In this document: piece after piece, positions 35,041 through 43,470 of the stretch
Layout: each line of letters opens with the position of its first letter
How positions within the stretch are numbered: the stretch's first letter is position 1
Origin: Fimenecus sp964527585
GTDB taxonomy: Bacteria; Bacillota; Clostridia; Oscillospirales; Acutalibacteraceae
Reading direction: 5' to 3'
DNA length: 64,000 nt
Assembly: GCA_964527585.1 (NCBI GenBank)
Contig: CAZGPE010000001.1
Location: forward strand, 62,001 to 126,000
Position numbers and translations under genes: made by a program
The notes under the pieces: model-generated
What the model saw: only the letters and a program-made list of their open reading frames with translations
Databases searched by the model: none
What the model was told of the DNA's origin: nothing

Positions 35041-35103
35041 TTCTTCACCTCTTCCAAAACGAAATAACCGAACAGCAGAACCGTTCGATTATTTTATAAT
35101 ACT

Positions 35104-35132
35104 ATTCTACTAAATAAAAGCGGTTTTGTAAA
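35104..35132 (-). promoter_or_regulatory. Probable promoter of azlCD
   Basis: TTTACA (35132-35127), 17-bp spacer, TAGAAT (35109-35104) on the minus strand, about 65 nt before azlC. The leader contains an imperfect CGAAC/GTTCG hairpin (around 35066-35084). Confidence 0.5.
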
Positions 35133-35254
35133 CAACGAAATGAATATGTGTTTATTATTTTCGACCGAATTTTTATTACCGATCGGGAATTGTTTTTTGC
35201 ATTAACCGTCATTATTTTTTTCAAATTTATCGCCGTTATTTTATAAAAACACAA

Positions 35255-35460
35255 CCCATAAGAACGGCGTTCCGCCGCCCGTAATTTCATTTTTTATCCC
35301 GATTTTCCAAAAAAGCCTACCCGTAGGGGCGGCGTTTCGCCGCCCGTAAGAAACATAAATCACAAAAAGATAAACGCCGTTTCCCTCAATTGCATTTTTG
35401 TGGGAGATTAACGAAAACTCAATTTTTTATAACCCGATAATACGATGTATCGGTAAATGC
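35255..35460. repeat. Composite interspersed repeat, copy B: left units and core
   Basis: The two left palindromic units start at 35262 and 35327 (65-bp period), and the segment TTTCATTTTTTATCCC between them matches the left units of copy C. The core (about 35346-35460) ends with CCCGATAATACGATGTATCGG then GTAAATGCGGGCGGCG, as in copies A and C, but is shorter and more diverged. The region 35041-35944 between azlC and the kinase gene holds no gene; apart from this element and the tandem array it has promoter and terminator-like sequence only. Confidence 0.75.
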
Positions 35461-35745
35461 GGGCGGCGGAACGCCGCCCCCACGGGTGTGTGCGAAACCG
35501 TAATTTTGCGGTTATATAAAATTTCGGGCGGCGGAACGCCGCCCCTACGAGTGTGTGCGAAGCCGTAAATTTGCGGTTATATAAATTTTCGGGCGGCGGA
35601 ACGCCGTCCCTACGAGTGTGTGCAATACCGTAAATTTGCGGTTGCATAAAAATTCGGGCGGCGAAACGCCGCCCCTACGGGTGTGTACGAAACCGTAAAT
35701 TTGCGGCTACATAAAATTTCGGGCGGCGGAACGCCGCCCCTACGG
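35461..35745. repeat. Five-copy 65-bp tandem repeat (right arm of copy B)
   Basis: The palindrome GGGCGGCG-GAA-CGCCGCCC begins at 35461, 35526, 35591, 35656 and 35721, exactly 65 bp apart. Each unit carries a second palindrome, AACCGTAAATTTGCGGTT or a close variant, between the GC-rich ones. Units differ by a few substitutions. Apparent frames on either strand are by-products of the repeat and are not genes. Confidence 0.92.
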
Positions 35746-35833
35746 TTATATTTAATTTGCAATTGTAATTTATTGCGGAATTTTGCCGAAAATTTGTGCC
35801 GATTTCTTTTCGAACGCAAAAAAAGTTGAATTT

Positions 35834-35858
35834 TTTGTGCTTTTAGCACAAATTTTTT
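35834..35858 (+). terminator. Hairpin with T tract before the kinase gene
   Basis: TTTGTGC (35834-35840) and GCACAAA (35846-35852) form a stem followed by TTTTTT. It looks like an intrinsic terminator on the + strand but no + strand gene precedes it; it may insulate the kinase gene from read-through of the repeat. Confidence 0.5.
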
Positions 35859-35892
35859 GTGTTTTTCGCTTAACTTTTGCATTTTTATGTGT

Positions 35893-35898
35893 TATAAT
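35893..35898 (+). promoter_or_regulatory. Possible -10 element of the kinase-like gene
   Basis: TATAAT at 35893-35898, about 46 nt before the start codon. The sequence 17 bp further upstream (TTAACT) is a weak -35. Confidence 0.4.
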
Positions 35899-35944
35899 AA
35901 CAAAAAAATTACAGATTTCAATACAAAGAAAAGGGAGTGTTGAT

Positions 35945-36547
35945 ATGAAAGAAAACCTCATTATTACCCTCAGCAGAGAATACGGAAGCGGAGGACACGA
36001 CATCGGCGAACTTTTAGCGAAAAAGCTCAATGTTCCTTTTTATGACAAAAAAATAATCGACAAAGCCGCTGAAAAAACAGGACTTACCGCCGATTTCATA
36101 GCAGAACACGAACAGAGATATACAAGCTCTCTTATGTTCAATCTCGCAATGGGAAATTACAGCCGTACCGGTGAATTACCGCTTCACGACAAAATCGACA
36201 TCGTAGAAAGCGATATAATCCGTGATTATGCCGCAAACGGTTCGTGCGTTATCGTCGGAAGATGTGCCGATTATGTGCTTGAAAACGATTTCGAATGTTT
36301 GAATGTTTTCATCTATGCCGACGATGTGTGCAAGGTAAAAAGAATTGCCGACAAATATGCTCTCGAACCGAAAAAAGCCGAAAAGCAGGTTAAAGAAGTT
36401 AACCGTTCCCGTTCAAAGCACTACAATTATTTCTCCGGCAAGATTTGGGGCGACAGAAGAAACTACAATCTTATGATAAATTCTTCGAGTTTCACTCCCG
36501 AACAGTGTGTTGAAATGATAATCAACGCAGCGGAAAATCTTAAATAA
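35945..36547 (+). CDS. Cytidylate kinase-like family protein
   Basis: The 200-residue protein has an N-terminal ITLSREYGSGGHDIGELLAKKL segment, a variant P-loop typical of the cytidylate-kinase-like family common in Clostridia, and a CVIVGRCADYVL segment near residue 100. It probably phosphorylates a nucleotide or related small molecule, but this family is separate from Cmk and its substrate is not known. ATG 35945 follows AAGGGAG by 8 nt; upstream frame extension has no ribosome site. Single-gene unit with its own terminator. Confidence 0.85.
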   Translation: MKENLIITLSREYGSGGHDIGELLAKKLNVPFYDKKIIDKAAEKTGLTADFIAEHEQRYTSSLMFNLAMGNYSRTGELPLHDKIDIVESDIIRDYAANGSCVIVGRCADYVLENDFECLNVFIYADDVCKVKRIADKYALEPKKAEKQVKEVNRSRSKHYNYFSGKIWGDRRNYNLMINSSSFTPEQCVEMIINAAENLK

Positions 36548-36560
36548 TCCGAAATTTGAA

Positions 36561-36590
36561 AATCCCCCTTGAAAAAGGGGGATTTTTTTC
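36561..36590 (+). terminator. Terminator of the cytidylate-kinase-like gene
   Basis: AATCCCCCTT (36561-36570) and AAGGGGGATT (36575-36584) with a GAAA loop and seven T. Convergent rqcP may use it as well. Confidence 0.9.
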
Positions 36591-36607
36591 GCCTTATTAA
36601 ATCCGTT

Positions 36608-36847
36608 TCAGACTTCTCGAAACATTGAAGCCGCCGATTCCTTTGTTGCGTACTCTGCAACATTTAACACTTCGTATTTTGAAGTTTTCTCTCCGAAGCG
36701 TATTTCGATTATATCACCGACTTTTACATCATAAGACGCCCTTGCGATTTTTCCGTTTACGGTTACATGCTTTGCGTCGCATACTTCATTGGCAACGGTT
36801 CTGCGTTTAATTATCCTTGAAATTTTAAGGTACTTATCAAGTCTCAT
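36608..36847 (-). CDS. rqcP: S4-domain RNA-binding protein, RqcP/YabO type
   Basis: The 79-residue protein is little more than one S4 domain: MRLDKYLKISRIIKRRTVAN and HVTVNGKIARASYDVKVGDII are the RNA-binding core. RqcP works with RqcH on obstructed 50S subunits in ribosome quality control, adding alanine tails. In Bacillus its gene lies beside mazG (yabN) and a SpoVB-like flippase gene (yabM). Here mazG and the flippase are likewise just upstream, with HU in between, which supports the call over Hsp15. GGAGG precedes the ATG by 8-9 nt. Confidence 0.88.
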   Translation of the reverse strand: MRLDKYLKISRIIKRRTVANEVCDAKHVTVNGKIARASYDVKVGDIIEIRFGEKTSKYEVLNVAEYATKESAASMFREV

Positions 36848-36897
36848 AAAAATGGCCTCCGCCGGTTTGTTTTTTTATATTGTAACACAAAAGAAGA

Positions 36898-36932
36898 CAA
36901 AAAAACAGAGGAAGATGTTAAATCTTCCTCTG
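36898..36932 (-). terminator. Terminator after the HU gene
   Basis: CAGAGGAAGAT (36932-36922) pairs with ATCTTCCTCTG (36916-36906) on the minus strand with a 5-nt loop and a T tract. It lies between HU and rqcP, so rqcP relies on read-through or its own promoter. Confidence 0.88.
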
Positions 36933-36948
36933 AGAAGGTCAAAAACAA

Positions 36949-37221
36949 TTATTTAACAGCGTCTTTAAGAGCCTTGCCTGCTTTGAATGCGGGAACTTTT
37001 GAAGCTGCGATTGTCATTGCTTCACCTGTCTTGGGATTGCGTCCCTGTTTAGCTGCACGAGCACGAACTTCAAATGTGCCGAAACCTACGAGCTGAACTT
37101 TATCTCCGTTTGCAAGAGCTTCGGAAACTGCTTCGAATACTGCCGAAACCGCTGCATCTGCGTCTTTCTTTGAGAGTTCTGCTTTTGCAGCTACTGCTGC
37201 GATAAGATCTGTCTTATTCAT
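36949..37221 (-). CDS. HU-family DNA-binding protein
   Basis: The 90-residue histone-like protein bends and compacts DNA as a dimer. MNKTDLIAAVAAKAELSKKDA, VQLVGFGTFEVRARAAKQGRN (split here over the helix-strand border) and PKTGEAMTIAASKVPAFKAGK are the standard HU parts, including the beta-arm RNPKTG. The frame extends upstream to 37332, but the ATG at 37221 behind GGAGG gives the normal family length. The region ahead contains a short AAAAGTGC/GCACTTTT hairpin overlapping the mazG stop. Confidence 0.97.
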   Translation of the reverse strand: MNKTDLIAAVAAKAELSKKDADAAVSAVFEAVSEALANGDKVQLVGFGTFEVRARAAKQGRNPKTGEAMTIAASKVPAFKAGKALKDAVK

Positions 37222-37276
37222 TTTTGTGTCCTCCGTTTTTATAAAAACTTTTTTATTTCCAAAAGTGCAAGCACTT

Positions 37277-38086
37277 TTATTTGGACTTGGTTTCCGCCTT
37301 CGCACAGTTCCAAAGTTCATCGAGAACTTCAAGTGAAGCGGATTTCATATCAATTTTCTTTTCTTCGGCAAGGCGTTCGACAACGGAAAACCGTTTAAGG
37401 AACTTGTCCGCCGAAACAGTCAGCGCTTCTTCGGGATCAACCTTCATAAATCTTGAAACATTAACCGCAGAGAAGAGCAAATCTCCCATTTCTTCGAGTA
37501 TATTTTCCGAATCGGAACTTTCAAAAGCCGATTTTAACTCGGAAATTTCCTCATCGAGTTTGTCAAAAGCGCCTTCGACACTGTCCCAGTCGAAGCCGAC
37601 TTTAGAAGCCTTTTCCTGAATTTTAGCACTTCTCATAAGCGCCGGCAATTCACGGGGTACCGAAAGCATTTTATCCGTCTGCGTTTTACGGTTCTTGCTG
37701 TCGGATTTAATCTTTTCCCAGTTTACGAGGACTTCGGCACTTGAACCCACATTGACATTTCCGAAAACATGGGGATGGCGTTCAATCATTTTCTTACAAA
37801 CGCCGTCGCATACATCGTCGAAATCGAACCGGCCGTCCTCTTTTGCGATTTGAGAATGGAAAACAACCTGAAGAAGAACATCACCGAGTTCTTCCGTAAG
37901 AAGACCGTCGTCTTTTTTGTTAATCGCTTCGATAACTTCATAGGTTTCTTCGATGAGCGATTTACGGATTGATTCGTGAGTTTGTTCCCTATCCCACGGA
38001 CAGCCGTTTTCCGAACGTAGAAGTCCGATAATTTCACGCAAATCATCAATACCGTATTTTGATTTTAATTCAAATTCAACTGCCAT
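37277..38086 (-). CDS. mazG: Nucleoside triphosphate pyrophosphohydrolase MazG
   Basis: The 269-residue protein hydrolyses (deoxy)nucleoside triphosphates to monophosphates. The N-terminal domain has CPWDREQTHESIRKSLIEET and EELGDVLLQVVFHSQIA with the Mg-binding EExxE/ExxD pattern; the C-terminal domain repeats it as LDEEISEL and EEMGDLLFSAVNVSRF. The B. subtilis counterpart YabN carries an additional N-terminal methylase domain that is absent here. It lies 26 nt after the flippase gene. Confidence 0.94.
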   Translation of the reverse strand: MAVEFELKSKYGIDDLREIIGLLRSENGCPWDREQTHESIRKSLIEETYEVIEAINKKDDGLLTEELGDVLLQVVFHSQIAKEDGRFDFDDVCDGVCKKMIERHPHVFGNVNVGSSAEVLVNWEKIKSDSKNRKTQTDKMLSVPRELPALMRSAKIQEKASKVGFDWDSVEGAFDKLDEEISELKSAFESSDSENILEEMGDLLFSAVNVSRFMKVDPEEALTVSADKFLKRFSVVERLAEEKKIDMKSASLEVLDELWNCAKAETKSK

Positions 38087-38112
38087 AATAACCGCAACTT
38101 TCTTTTTATATT

Positions 38113-39900
38113 CTAACCTATAAATCCATATTTTGCAAGTGTTTTGGCGATTTTTTCGCCTTTGGGAAGCATAATTATATCTTCTTTTGCTATTCCGTTT
38201 ATCAAAAGCATTGAAACGAAGTAAATTATGACCGCAAAAACGACCGCAATCGCCGTTGCGATGATGTTTGTAATCGAATGTGCGCCGGCATATATTTCGG
38301 GAAGCACGGCATTAAATATACCGAAACTTGTTCTTGCGGCAACACCGCAGAGAATACTGCAAACAAGAGGTTTCACGAAAACCGACATATAATCAATCTT
38401 AACTTTAGCCGTTTTTATAAGCGCAACGAGATTTATCGCAACGATAATCGTATAGCACACTACCGTTCCGACAACCGCACCATTTATATTAAATCTCGGA
38501 ATACCGATGAAGATATAGTTGACAATAACTTTCGCTATCGCTCCGACCGAAAGGGAAATAACGGGGACTTTCGCTTTGCCGAGTGCCTGAAGCATATTTG
38601 TCATCGGCTGTGAAAGAGACATAAGGAAAATCGTATATCCGTAAGCCGCCATAATCGGAGCCGCAATCGAAACCGCTTCGGCGGAATTTCCCGTTTCATA
38701 CATCATTTGAAGTATCGGATAAGCAAGCACGCCCATACCTATTCCGGCGGGAAGAGAAAACATCATTGTTATTCTAAGCACCGATTCGACCGAATTTTTA
38801 AGCGCTTTTTTATCTTTGAGCGCCCACGCCGACGAAAGTGCGGGAATCGCACTTACACCGAGGGTCATTGTAATCGACGGAATAAGGTTCTTAAAGTCGA
38901 GCGACATCGTATATGCGCCGTAAAGATACTTCGGAATATCTTCATCAAGAATATTCGACAGCGCAAGTTCCACGCTGTAAAGATTTTTTATGTAATCGAG
39001 ATTTCCCGAAATCATTGTCGCAAGCCTGTTTTGAATTGTCATCGAGTCAATAAGATTTGTAACACTGAAAACAAGCGAAGACGCAACAACGGGAATCGCA
39101 AGACCGATAATCGACTTTGCGATTGTTTTCGATGAAGCCGGTTTCGGAGAAGCGGTAAGTTCCGCCTTGGTTATGCCGTCGCCTTTGCGTTTATGAAGTA
39201 TGATCATATATATCATACCGATAATCGTACCGACCGTAACGCCGATTGCCGCAGCAGCAGCCGCATAAGGATAAATCGCAGAGGAAAGTTCAGCCTGAGT
39301 GGTTACGGTTTTTCCGTAAACCGTAAGTCCCTGCTCATATCTCGAATAACCGTAAGAAATCGAAAACTTCGCACAGGCAAGTCCGAATATTACCTTTCCG
39401 ACAGCTTCCCAAACTTCCGACATCGCAGTCGGAGTCATATTTCTCATTCCGTTATAATATCCTCTGTATATCGACATTATACAGCAGAAGAAAATCGACG
39501 GCGTAATTGCGATTATCGCCGGTATCGCTTCAAGGCTTTTCGCAAGATATGCATAAGGATAAGCCAATAAAAGCAAAAGCACCGTTCCGCCTATACCGGT
39601 TATTAAAAACAGCCTTGCCGCCACCTTGAAGGTCATACGGACATCACGGTAACGCTTAAGCGCCATCTGAGAAGATACCATCTTCGAAATCGCAACGGGC
39701 AATCCCGCCATTGAAATCGTATAGACAGGTATATAAAGATTGTATGCCGAGTCGAAATATCCTCTTCCTACGGCACCGACCATATTCGAAAGCGGTATTT
39801 TATAAAGAATACCGATTATTTTTACTATCAATGTAGCGGCTGCAAGCACCATCGCACCGTTAAGAAGCGACTGGCTTTTGCGCTTTGTCTGATTAGCCAA
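38113..39900 (-). CDS. SpoVB/MurJ-like polysaccharide flippase (MOP superfamily)
   Basis: The 595-residue protein has about fourteen hydrophobic helices. The N-terminal segment ATLIVKIIGILYKIPLSNMV and the YNLYIPVYTISMAGLPVAIS region are typical of the SpoVB/YabM/YtgP group of lipid-linked oligosaccharide flippases. It may move lipid II or another carrier-linked precursor in envelope or spore cortex synthesis; the substrate cannot be read. Translation appears to begin at TTG 39900 after GGGGTG, with no better ATG nearby. Its place beside mazG and rqcP matches yabM in Bacillus. Confidence 0.88.
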   Translation of the reverse strand: MANQTKRKSQSLLNGAMVLAAATLIVKIIGILYKIPLSNMVGAVGRGYFDSAYNLYIPVYTISMAGLPVAISKMVSSQMALKRYRDVRMTFKVAARLFLITGIGGTVLLLLLAYPYAYLAKSLEAIPAIIAITPSIFFCCIMSIYRGYYNGMRNMTPTAMSEVWEAVGKVIFGLACAKFSISYGYSRYEQGLTVYGKTVTTQAELSSAIYPYAAAAAAIGVTVGTIIGMIYMIILHKRKGDGITKAELTASPKPASSKTIAKSIIGLAIPVVASSLVFSVTNLIDSMTIQNRLATMISGNLDYIKNLYSVELALSNILDEDIPKYLYGAYTMSLDFKNLIPSITMTLGVSAIPALSSAWALKDKKALKNSVESVLRITMMFSLPAGIGMGVLAYPILQMMYETGNSAEAVSIAAPIMAAYGYTIFLMSLSQPMTNMLQALGKAKVPVISLSVGAIAKVIVNYIFIGIPRFNINGAVVGTVVCYTIIVAINLVALIKTAKVKIDYMSVFVKPLVCSILCGVAARTSFGIFNAVLPEIYAGAHSITNIIATAIAVVFAVIIYFVSMLLINGIAKEDIIMLPKGEKIAKTLAKYGFIG

Positions 39901-39960
39901 TGAAACACCCCGTTTTCATACATTAAAATATAAAATATCATTTAAGCGATGAATTGTCAA

Positions 39961-40884
39961 TCATCCTATAAACTCCCTGAGCAGCGAATCGTCGGGAACA
40001 AGACTTTCATCAATACTTTCAAACTGTTTAAGAGCGTAAATCAACCGTTTCGCATCATGTGTGTATTTTTCGCTCAGTTGACTGTTTTCAAGCATACTTA
40101 TCGCTTTATCCTTAAAAAGACACGGCTCGCAAAGATGTATCGAGTTAATTCTGATGTCCGCCATATCTTCGTAAGGGAACAGATACTTATCTTCACCCAC
40201 ACAGACATTTTCCCAAAGCATATATGTGTTTTCGACCGAACTCGCTCTGAAATTGTAATCTCTGATAAGACGCCTGATAAAACGGAGATTTCTCTTGTTG
40301 AGAATTATTTTTCCGTTCCTGTCATATATTCTCGAAGAAACACTGACATAAATTTTAAGCATTTTAAGACCTTCGAGACTGCTTGTTACAATCGGATTGA
40401 GTGCGTGCAATCCCTCAACGATAACGGCATCGTTTTCACCGAGAGTTATTTGTCTGTATGTTTGCTTTCTCGAACCTGTCGTAAAGTCGAATATCGGCAA
40501 GCGTGTCTCTTTTCCTTCCATAAGACTTTTAAGCGTTTCGGAAAGAAGAGGCAAATCAAGTGCGTAAACGGTTTCGAAATCGGGCGTTCCTTCTTCGTAA
40601 CCGGGAATATCGGTTCGGTCCTTGTAAAAATCGTCAAGCGACACAACATAGGTTTTCATGCCCAAAGAAGTAAAAGTCCGTGCCATCTTGTTTGCCGTCG
40701 TGGTTTTACCCGATGCCGACGGACCGGCAAGCATAATAATTTCTCTTCCCGTATCGTCGAGAACCTTTTCCGCTATATTGTTGATTATGTTGCGATAGCG
40801 AAGTTCCGCACGGGCGACAAGCGCTTGCGGATTTTCCCTTGCGAGAGAGTTTATATATTCGATTCTGTTATTGCTGTTTGACAT
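39961..40884 (-). CDS. Uridine kinase-like nucleoside kinase
   Basis: The 307-residue protein has a P-loop MLAGPSASGKTTTANKM near residues 50-66 and the VVSLDDFYKDR and VIVEGLHALNP motifs of the uridine kinase/phosphoribulokinase family. Related clostridial proteins have an N-terminal threonyl-tRNA-synthetase-like domain; here the first 45 residues are short and helical instead. Exact substrate is unknown. It follows hemZ by 21 nt. Confidence 0.85.
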   Translation of the reverse strand: MSNSNNRIEYINSLARENPQALVARAELRYRNIINNIAEKVLDDTGREIIMLAGPSASGKTTTANKMARTFTSLGMKTYVVSLDDFYKDRTDIPGYEEGTPDFETVYALDLPLLSETLKSLMEGKETRLPIFDFTTGSRKQTYRQITLGENDAVIVEGLHALNPIVTSSLEGLKMLKIYVSVSSRIYDRNGKIILNKRNLRFIRRLIRDYNFRASSVENTYMLWENVCVGEDKYLFPYEDMADIRINSIHLCEPCLFKDKAISMLENSQLSEKYTHDAKRLIYALKQFESIDESLVPDDSLLREFIG

Positions 40885-40905
40885 CGTGCCGCCTCATTGT
40901 AAATT

Positions 40906-42363
40906 TTATTCGCAGGTTTCGTAAAACTTAATTATTCCGTCTTTCCTCGAGACAAGTTCATCAAATCCGTTAATATATTCATACGGATATTTGTAGTTAA
41001 ATATTCTGCTGATTTTCTCGCCGTGCGGTGCTTTAAGCCTTGTTACTCCGCCTCCGCCGAGAGCGAAAACCGAATGACATTCTTCCATCATAAATATATT
41101 GTACAGACACTCTTTCCCCTCTTTGCAATATCCCGTGTTTTCGAGATTACCCAAGGATTTTGCCTGACGGTACATATAATAGGGATTATATTTGTTTTCC
41201 AGAAGTTTTTCATACGAATAGCCGAGCATCGCTCCCGCAAGATTGCTTTTTTCGGTATCGACTTGCCCGTTTTCGCCCATTTTCGACGAGCGTTTAAGAG
41301 CAAGTGTGTGAACGGTTATATTTTCCGGTGTAAAGGTCAAAGCCTTGTCAAGCGAACGGCAAAAACCTTCGTATGTATCATCGGGCAAACCGGCAATCAA
41401 ATCCGTATTTATGTTATCGAATCCCTGCCGTCTTGCCATGACAAATGCGTTTTCCGCCATTTGCGCAGTATGGTGTCTGCCGATTTTCTCAAGAATTTTA
41501 TCATCGAAAGTCTGCGGATTGATACTTATTCTCGACACTCCGCCTGCTTTCATCACCGCAAGTTTTTCTTCGGTTAAGGTATCCGGTCTTCCGGCTTCGA
41601 TTGTGTATTCTCTTACAGTCGACAAATCAAAACTGTTTTCAATTGCCGAAATAACGGTTTTAAGTTCATGTGCTTCGAGAGTTGTCGGAGTTCCGCCGCC
41701 GTAATAAACGCTTTCGAGCCGCAGACCGAGACTTTTTGCGATTTCTCCCGTTATTTTGATTTCACGGACAAGACATTCGAGATAATCCGGCATAAGTTTC
41801 TTTATCAAATCGCTTGTCATAGCATGGGAAACAAACGAACAGTAACTGCATCTTGTCGGGCAGAACGGCACGGAAACATACAAACTGAACGATTCCGGAC
41901 GGGAAAGAGCGATTATTTTCTCTTCGGCGTTCGCTACGCTGTCCGCAAGAGCCGTTTTTTCGGGATCGACAAGGTAATTTTTTGTAAAAATTTCTTTTCC
42001 TGCGGCAGCGCCGTGTTTTTCTTTAAGAGTACGCAAAAGTTTTGACGGACGAATTCCCGTCAGCAATCCCCATTTGGGAACATATCCCGTAAGTTTTACA
42101 AGCATACGGAACATCATTTGCGCCATTATGAGTTCTCCGTCATCCAAATCGGAAACGGTATTTGTTTGACTGTAAATTTCCTTTGCATCTGCCGAGAAGA
42201 AAGCGACTTTCACCGTTTGAGCGTCAAATTCCGTCAGCAGTAAGGTTTCTCCACGGAAAAATTCACCGTCTTTTACAATGGTTATTTTTTCGTTCGGATA
42301 AAACACCCTTGTCAGTTTTTCCGCTTCGTATTGAAAACTGTGGTTCTTAATTGCGAGTATCAT
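40906..42363 (-). CDS. hemZ: Coproporphyrinogen dehydrogenase-like radical SAM protein HemZ
   Basis: The 485-residue protein belongs to the HemN-like radical SAM group, subgroup HemZ, with an extra N-terminal domain of about 160 residues. The cluster motif is CPTRCSYCSF, followed by YYGGGTPTTLE, EAGRPDTLT and INPQTFDDKILEKIGRHHT. The true reaction of HemZ is uncertain; anaerobic coproporphyrinogen oxidation is the traditional label and no other haem genes are nearby. Its ATG overlaps the MBL gene stop by 4 nt. Confidence 0.88.
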   Translation of the reverse strand: MILAIKNHSFQYEAEKLTRVFYPNEKITIVKDGEFFRGETLLLTEFDAQTVKVAFFSADAKEIYSQTNTVSDLDDGELIMAQMMFRMLVKLTGYVPKWGLLTGIRPSKLLRTLKEKHGAAAGKEIFTKNYLVDPEKTALADSVANAEEKIIALSRPESFSLYVSVPFCPTRCSYCSFVSHAMTSDLIKKLMPDYLECLVREIKITGEIAKSLGLRLESVYYGGGTPTTLEAHELKTVISAIENSFDLSTVREYTIEAGRPDTLTEEKLAVMKAGGVSRISINPQTFDDKILEKIGRHHTAQMAENAFVMARRQGFDNINTDLIAGLPDDTYEGFCRSLDKALTFTPENITVHTLALKRSSKMGENGQVDTEKSNLAGAMLGYSYEKLLENKYNPYYMYRQAKSLGNLENTGYCKEGKECLYNIFMMEECHSVFALGGGGVTRLKAPHGEKISRIFNYKYPYEYINGFDELVSRKDGIIKFYETCE

Positions 42364-42998
42364 AAAAGTCCCCGTAAATATCTGTTGTATTTTTTCTCAT
42401 ATTCGAGCGTTGTCGAACGGTTGTGTCCGGTATATATCCGATAATCGCCGTCTAAACTTGCGATTTTCTTAAGCGAGGCATACAACTGCATACCGTCGCC
42501 GCCGATAAGATCGGTTCTTCCGGCGGTAATCGAAAAAAGCGTATCTCCCGTAAACATTGTTTTTTCGCTTTCGATTATATAACACACTCCGCCGGGAGTA
42601 TGTCCGGGAGTATGCATAACACGGATTTCGGTATTTCCGAGAGTTATTGTATCCGCTTCTTCCAAAATTCTGTCCGCAACAATCGGTTCCTGTTCGCATC
42701 CGCCCCAATCCGCAAGACTGCGGGTTGTATCGTGAAGACAGATTTCATCTGATTTATGAATACATACCGAAGCCTTGTTACCGGTATGTTTTTTGAGTTC
42801 GTTAACTCCGAGAATATGGTCGAAATGCCCGTGGGTGAGCAAAATATACTTAACAAATTTACCCTTGAGTTTTTCTTCGAGTTCGCCGTTAAATCCGCCT
42901 GCGTCGATAACGGCACATTCATTTGTATCGGTATCGGTGAGAATATGCGAATTGGCGTTTATCGGGCCGAGTGCTACCGTTTCAACTGTTATTCCCAT
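42360..42998 (-). CDS. Metallo-beta-lactamase-fold hydrolase (YqgX/glyoxalase II-like)
   Basis: The 212-residue protein carries the metal motif LTHGHFDHILG, then HTPGHTPGGVCYI and GDTLFSITAGRTDL, and ends in TGHNRSTTLEYEK. These are the features of the small glyoxalase-II-like group. In many Clostridia it lies between dtd and hemZ, as here. Likely a thioester or glutathione-independent hydrolase; substrate unknown. Confidence 0.9.
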   Translation of the reverse strand: MGITVETVALGPINANSHILTDTDTNECAVIDAGGFNGELEEKLKGKFVKYILLTHGHFDHILGVNELKKHTGNKASVCIHKSDEICLHDTTRSLADWGGCEQEPIVADRILEEADTITLGNTEIRVMHTPGHTPGGVCYIIESEKTMFTGDTLFSITAGRTDLIGGDGMQLYASLKKIASLDGDYRIYTGHNRSTTLEYEKKYNRYLRGLL

Positions 42999-42999
42999 A

Positions 43000-43455
43000 T
43001 TATTTTCTCCAAATTTCCGTATCGTAAAGAATTGTAACGGGGCCGTTATTCATAAGCGAAACTTCCATATGAGCTCCGAACACACCTTTTTCAACCTTGC
43101 GGACTCCGTTTTCGCAGAGTTGTTCGCAGTAATATTCATACAGTTCGTTTGCCCAATCGGGTGCCGCAGAATTTATAAACGAAGGTCTGTTACCCTTCTT
43201 CACATCGGCACACAGCGTAAACTGAGATATGGCAAGAATTTCGCCGTCAATATCGGTTACCGATTTATTCATTTTATCGTTTTCGTCGGTAAACACACGC
43301 AAAGCGGCTGTCTTTCTTGCGAGAATTTCCGCATCTTCACGGGTATCGCCCTGCATAACACCGACTAAAATCATATACCCTTCACCGATTTTTCCGACTG
43401 TTTTTCCGTCGACATCGACTTTGGCGTTTTTTACTCTCTGAATTACTGCTTTCAT
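43000..43455 (-). CDS. dtd: D-aminoacyl-tRNA deacylase
   Basis: The 151-residue protein removes D-amino acids (and mischarged glycine) from tRNA. MKAVIQRVKNAKV, SQFTLCADVKKGNRPSF (the SQFTL active-site motif) and the cross-subunit NGPVTI motif near the C terminus are all present. It sits between rel and the MBL gene, the common clostridial order. Confidence 0.97.
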   Translation of the reverse strand: MKAVIQRVKNAKVDVDGKTVGKIGEGYMILVGVMQGDTREDAEILARKTAALRVFTDENDKMNKSVTDIDGEILAISQFTLCADVKKGNRPSFINSAAPDWANELYEYYCEQLCENGVRKVEKGVFGAHMEVSLMNNGPVTILYDTEIWRK

Positions 43456-43470
43456 ATACTTTTTCCTTTT

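Noticed and set aside
35461..35745. CRISPR-like array
   Set aside because: The whole 65-bp unit repeats, including the part between GC palindromes; there are no unique spacers and no cas genes nearby.
35408..35882. Minus-strand frames of 79 and 90 codons
   Set aside because: They are translations of the tandem repeat with periodic GVPPPE-like peptide, without ribosome sites.
36949..37332. Extended 127-residue HU with an extra N terminus
   Set aside because: The extension is basic, low-quality sequence upstream of a perfect ribosome site and the standard MNKTDL start.
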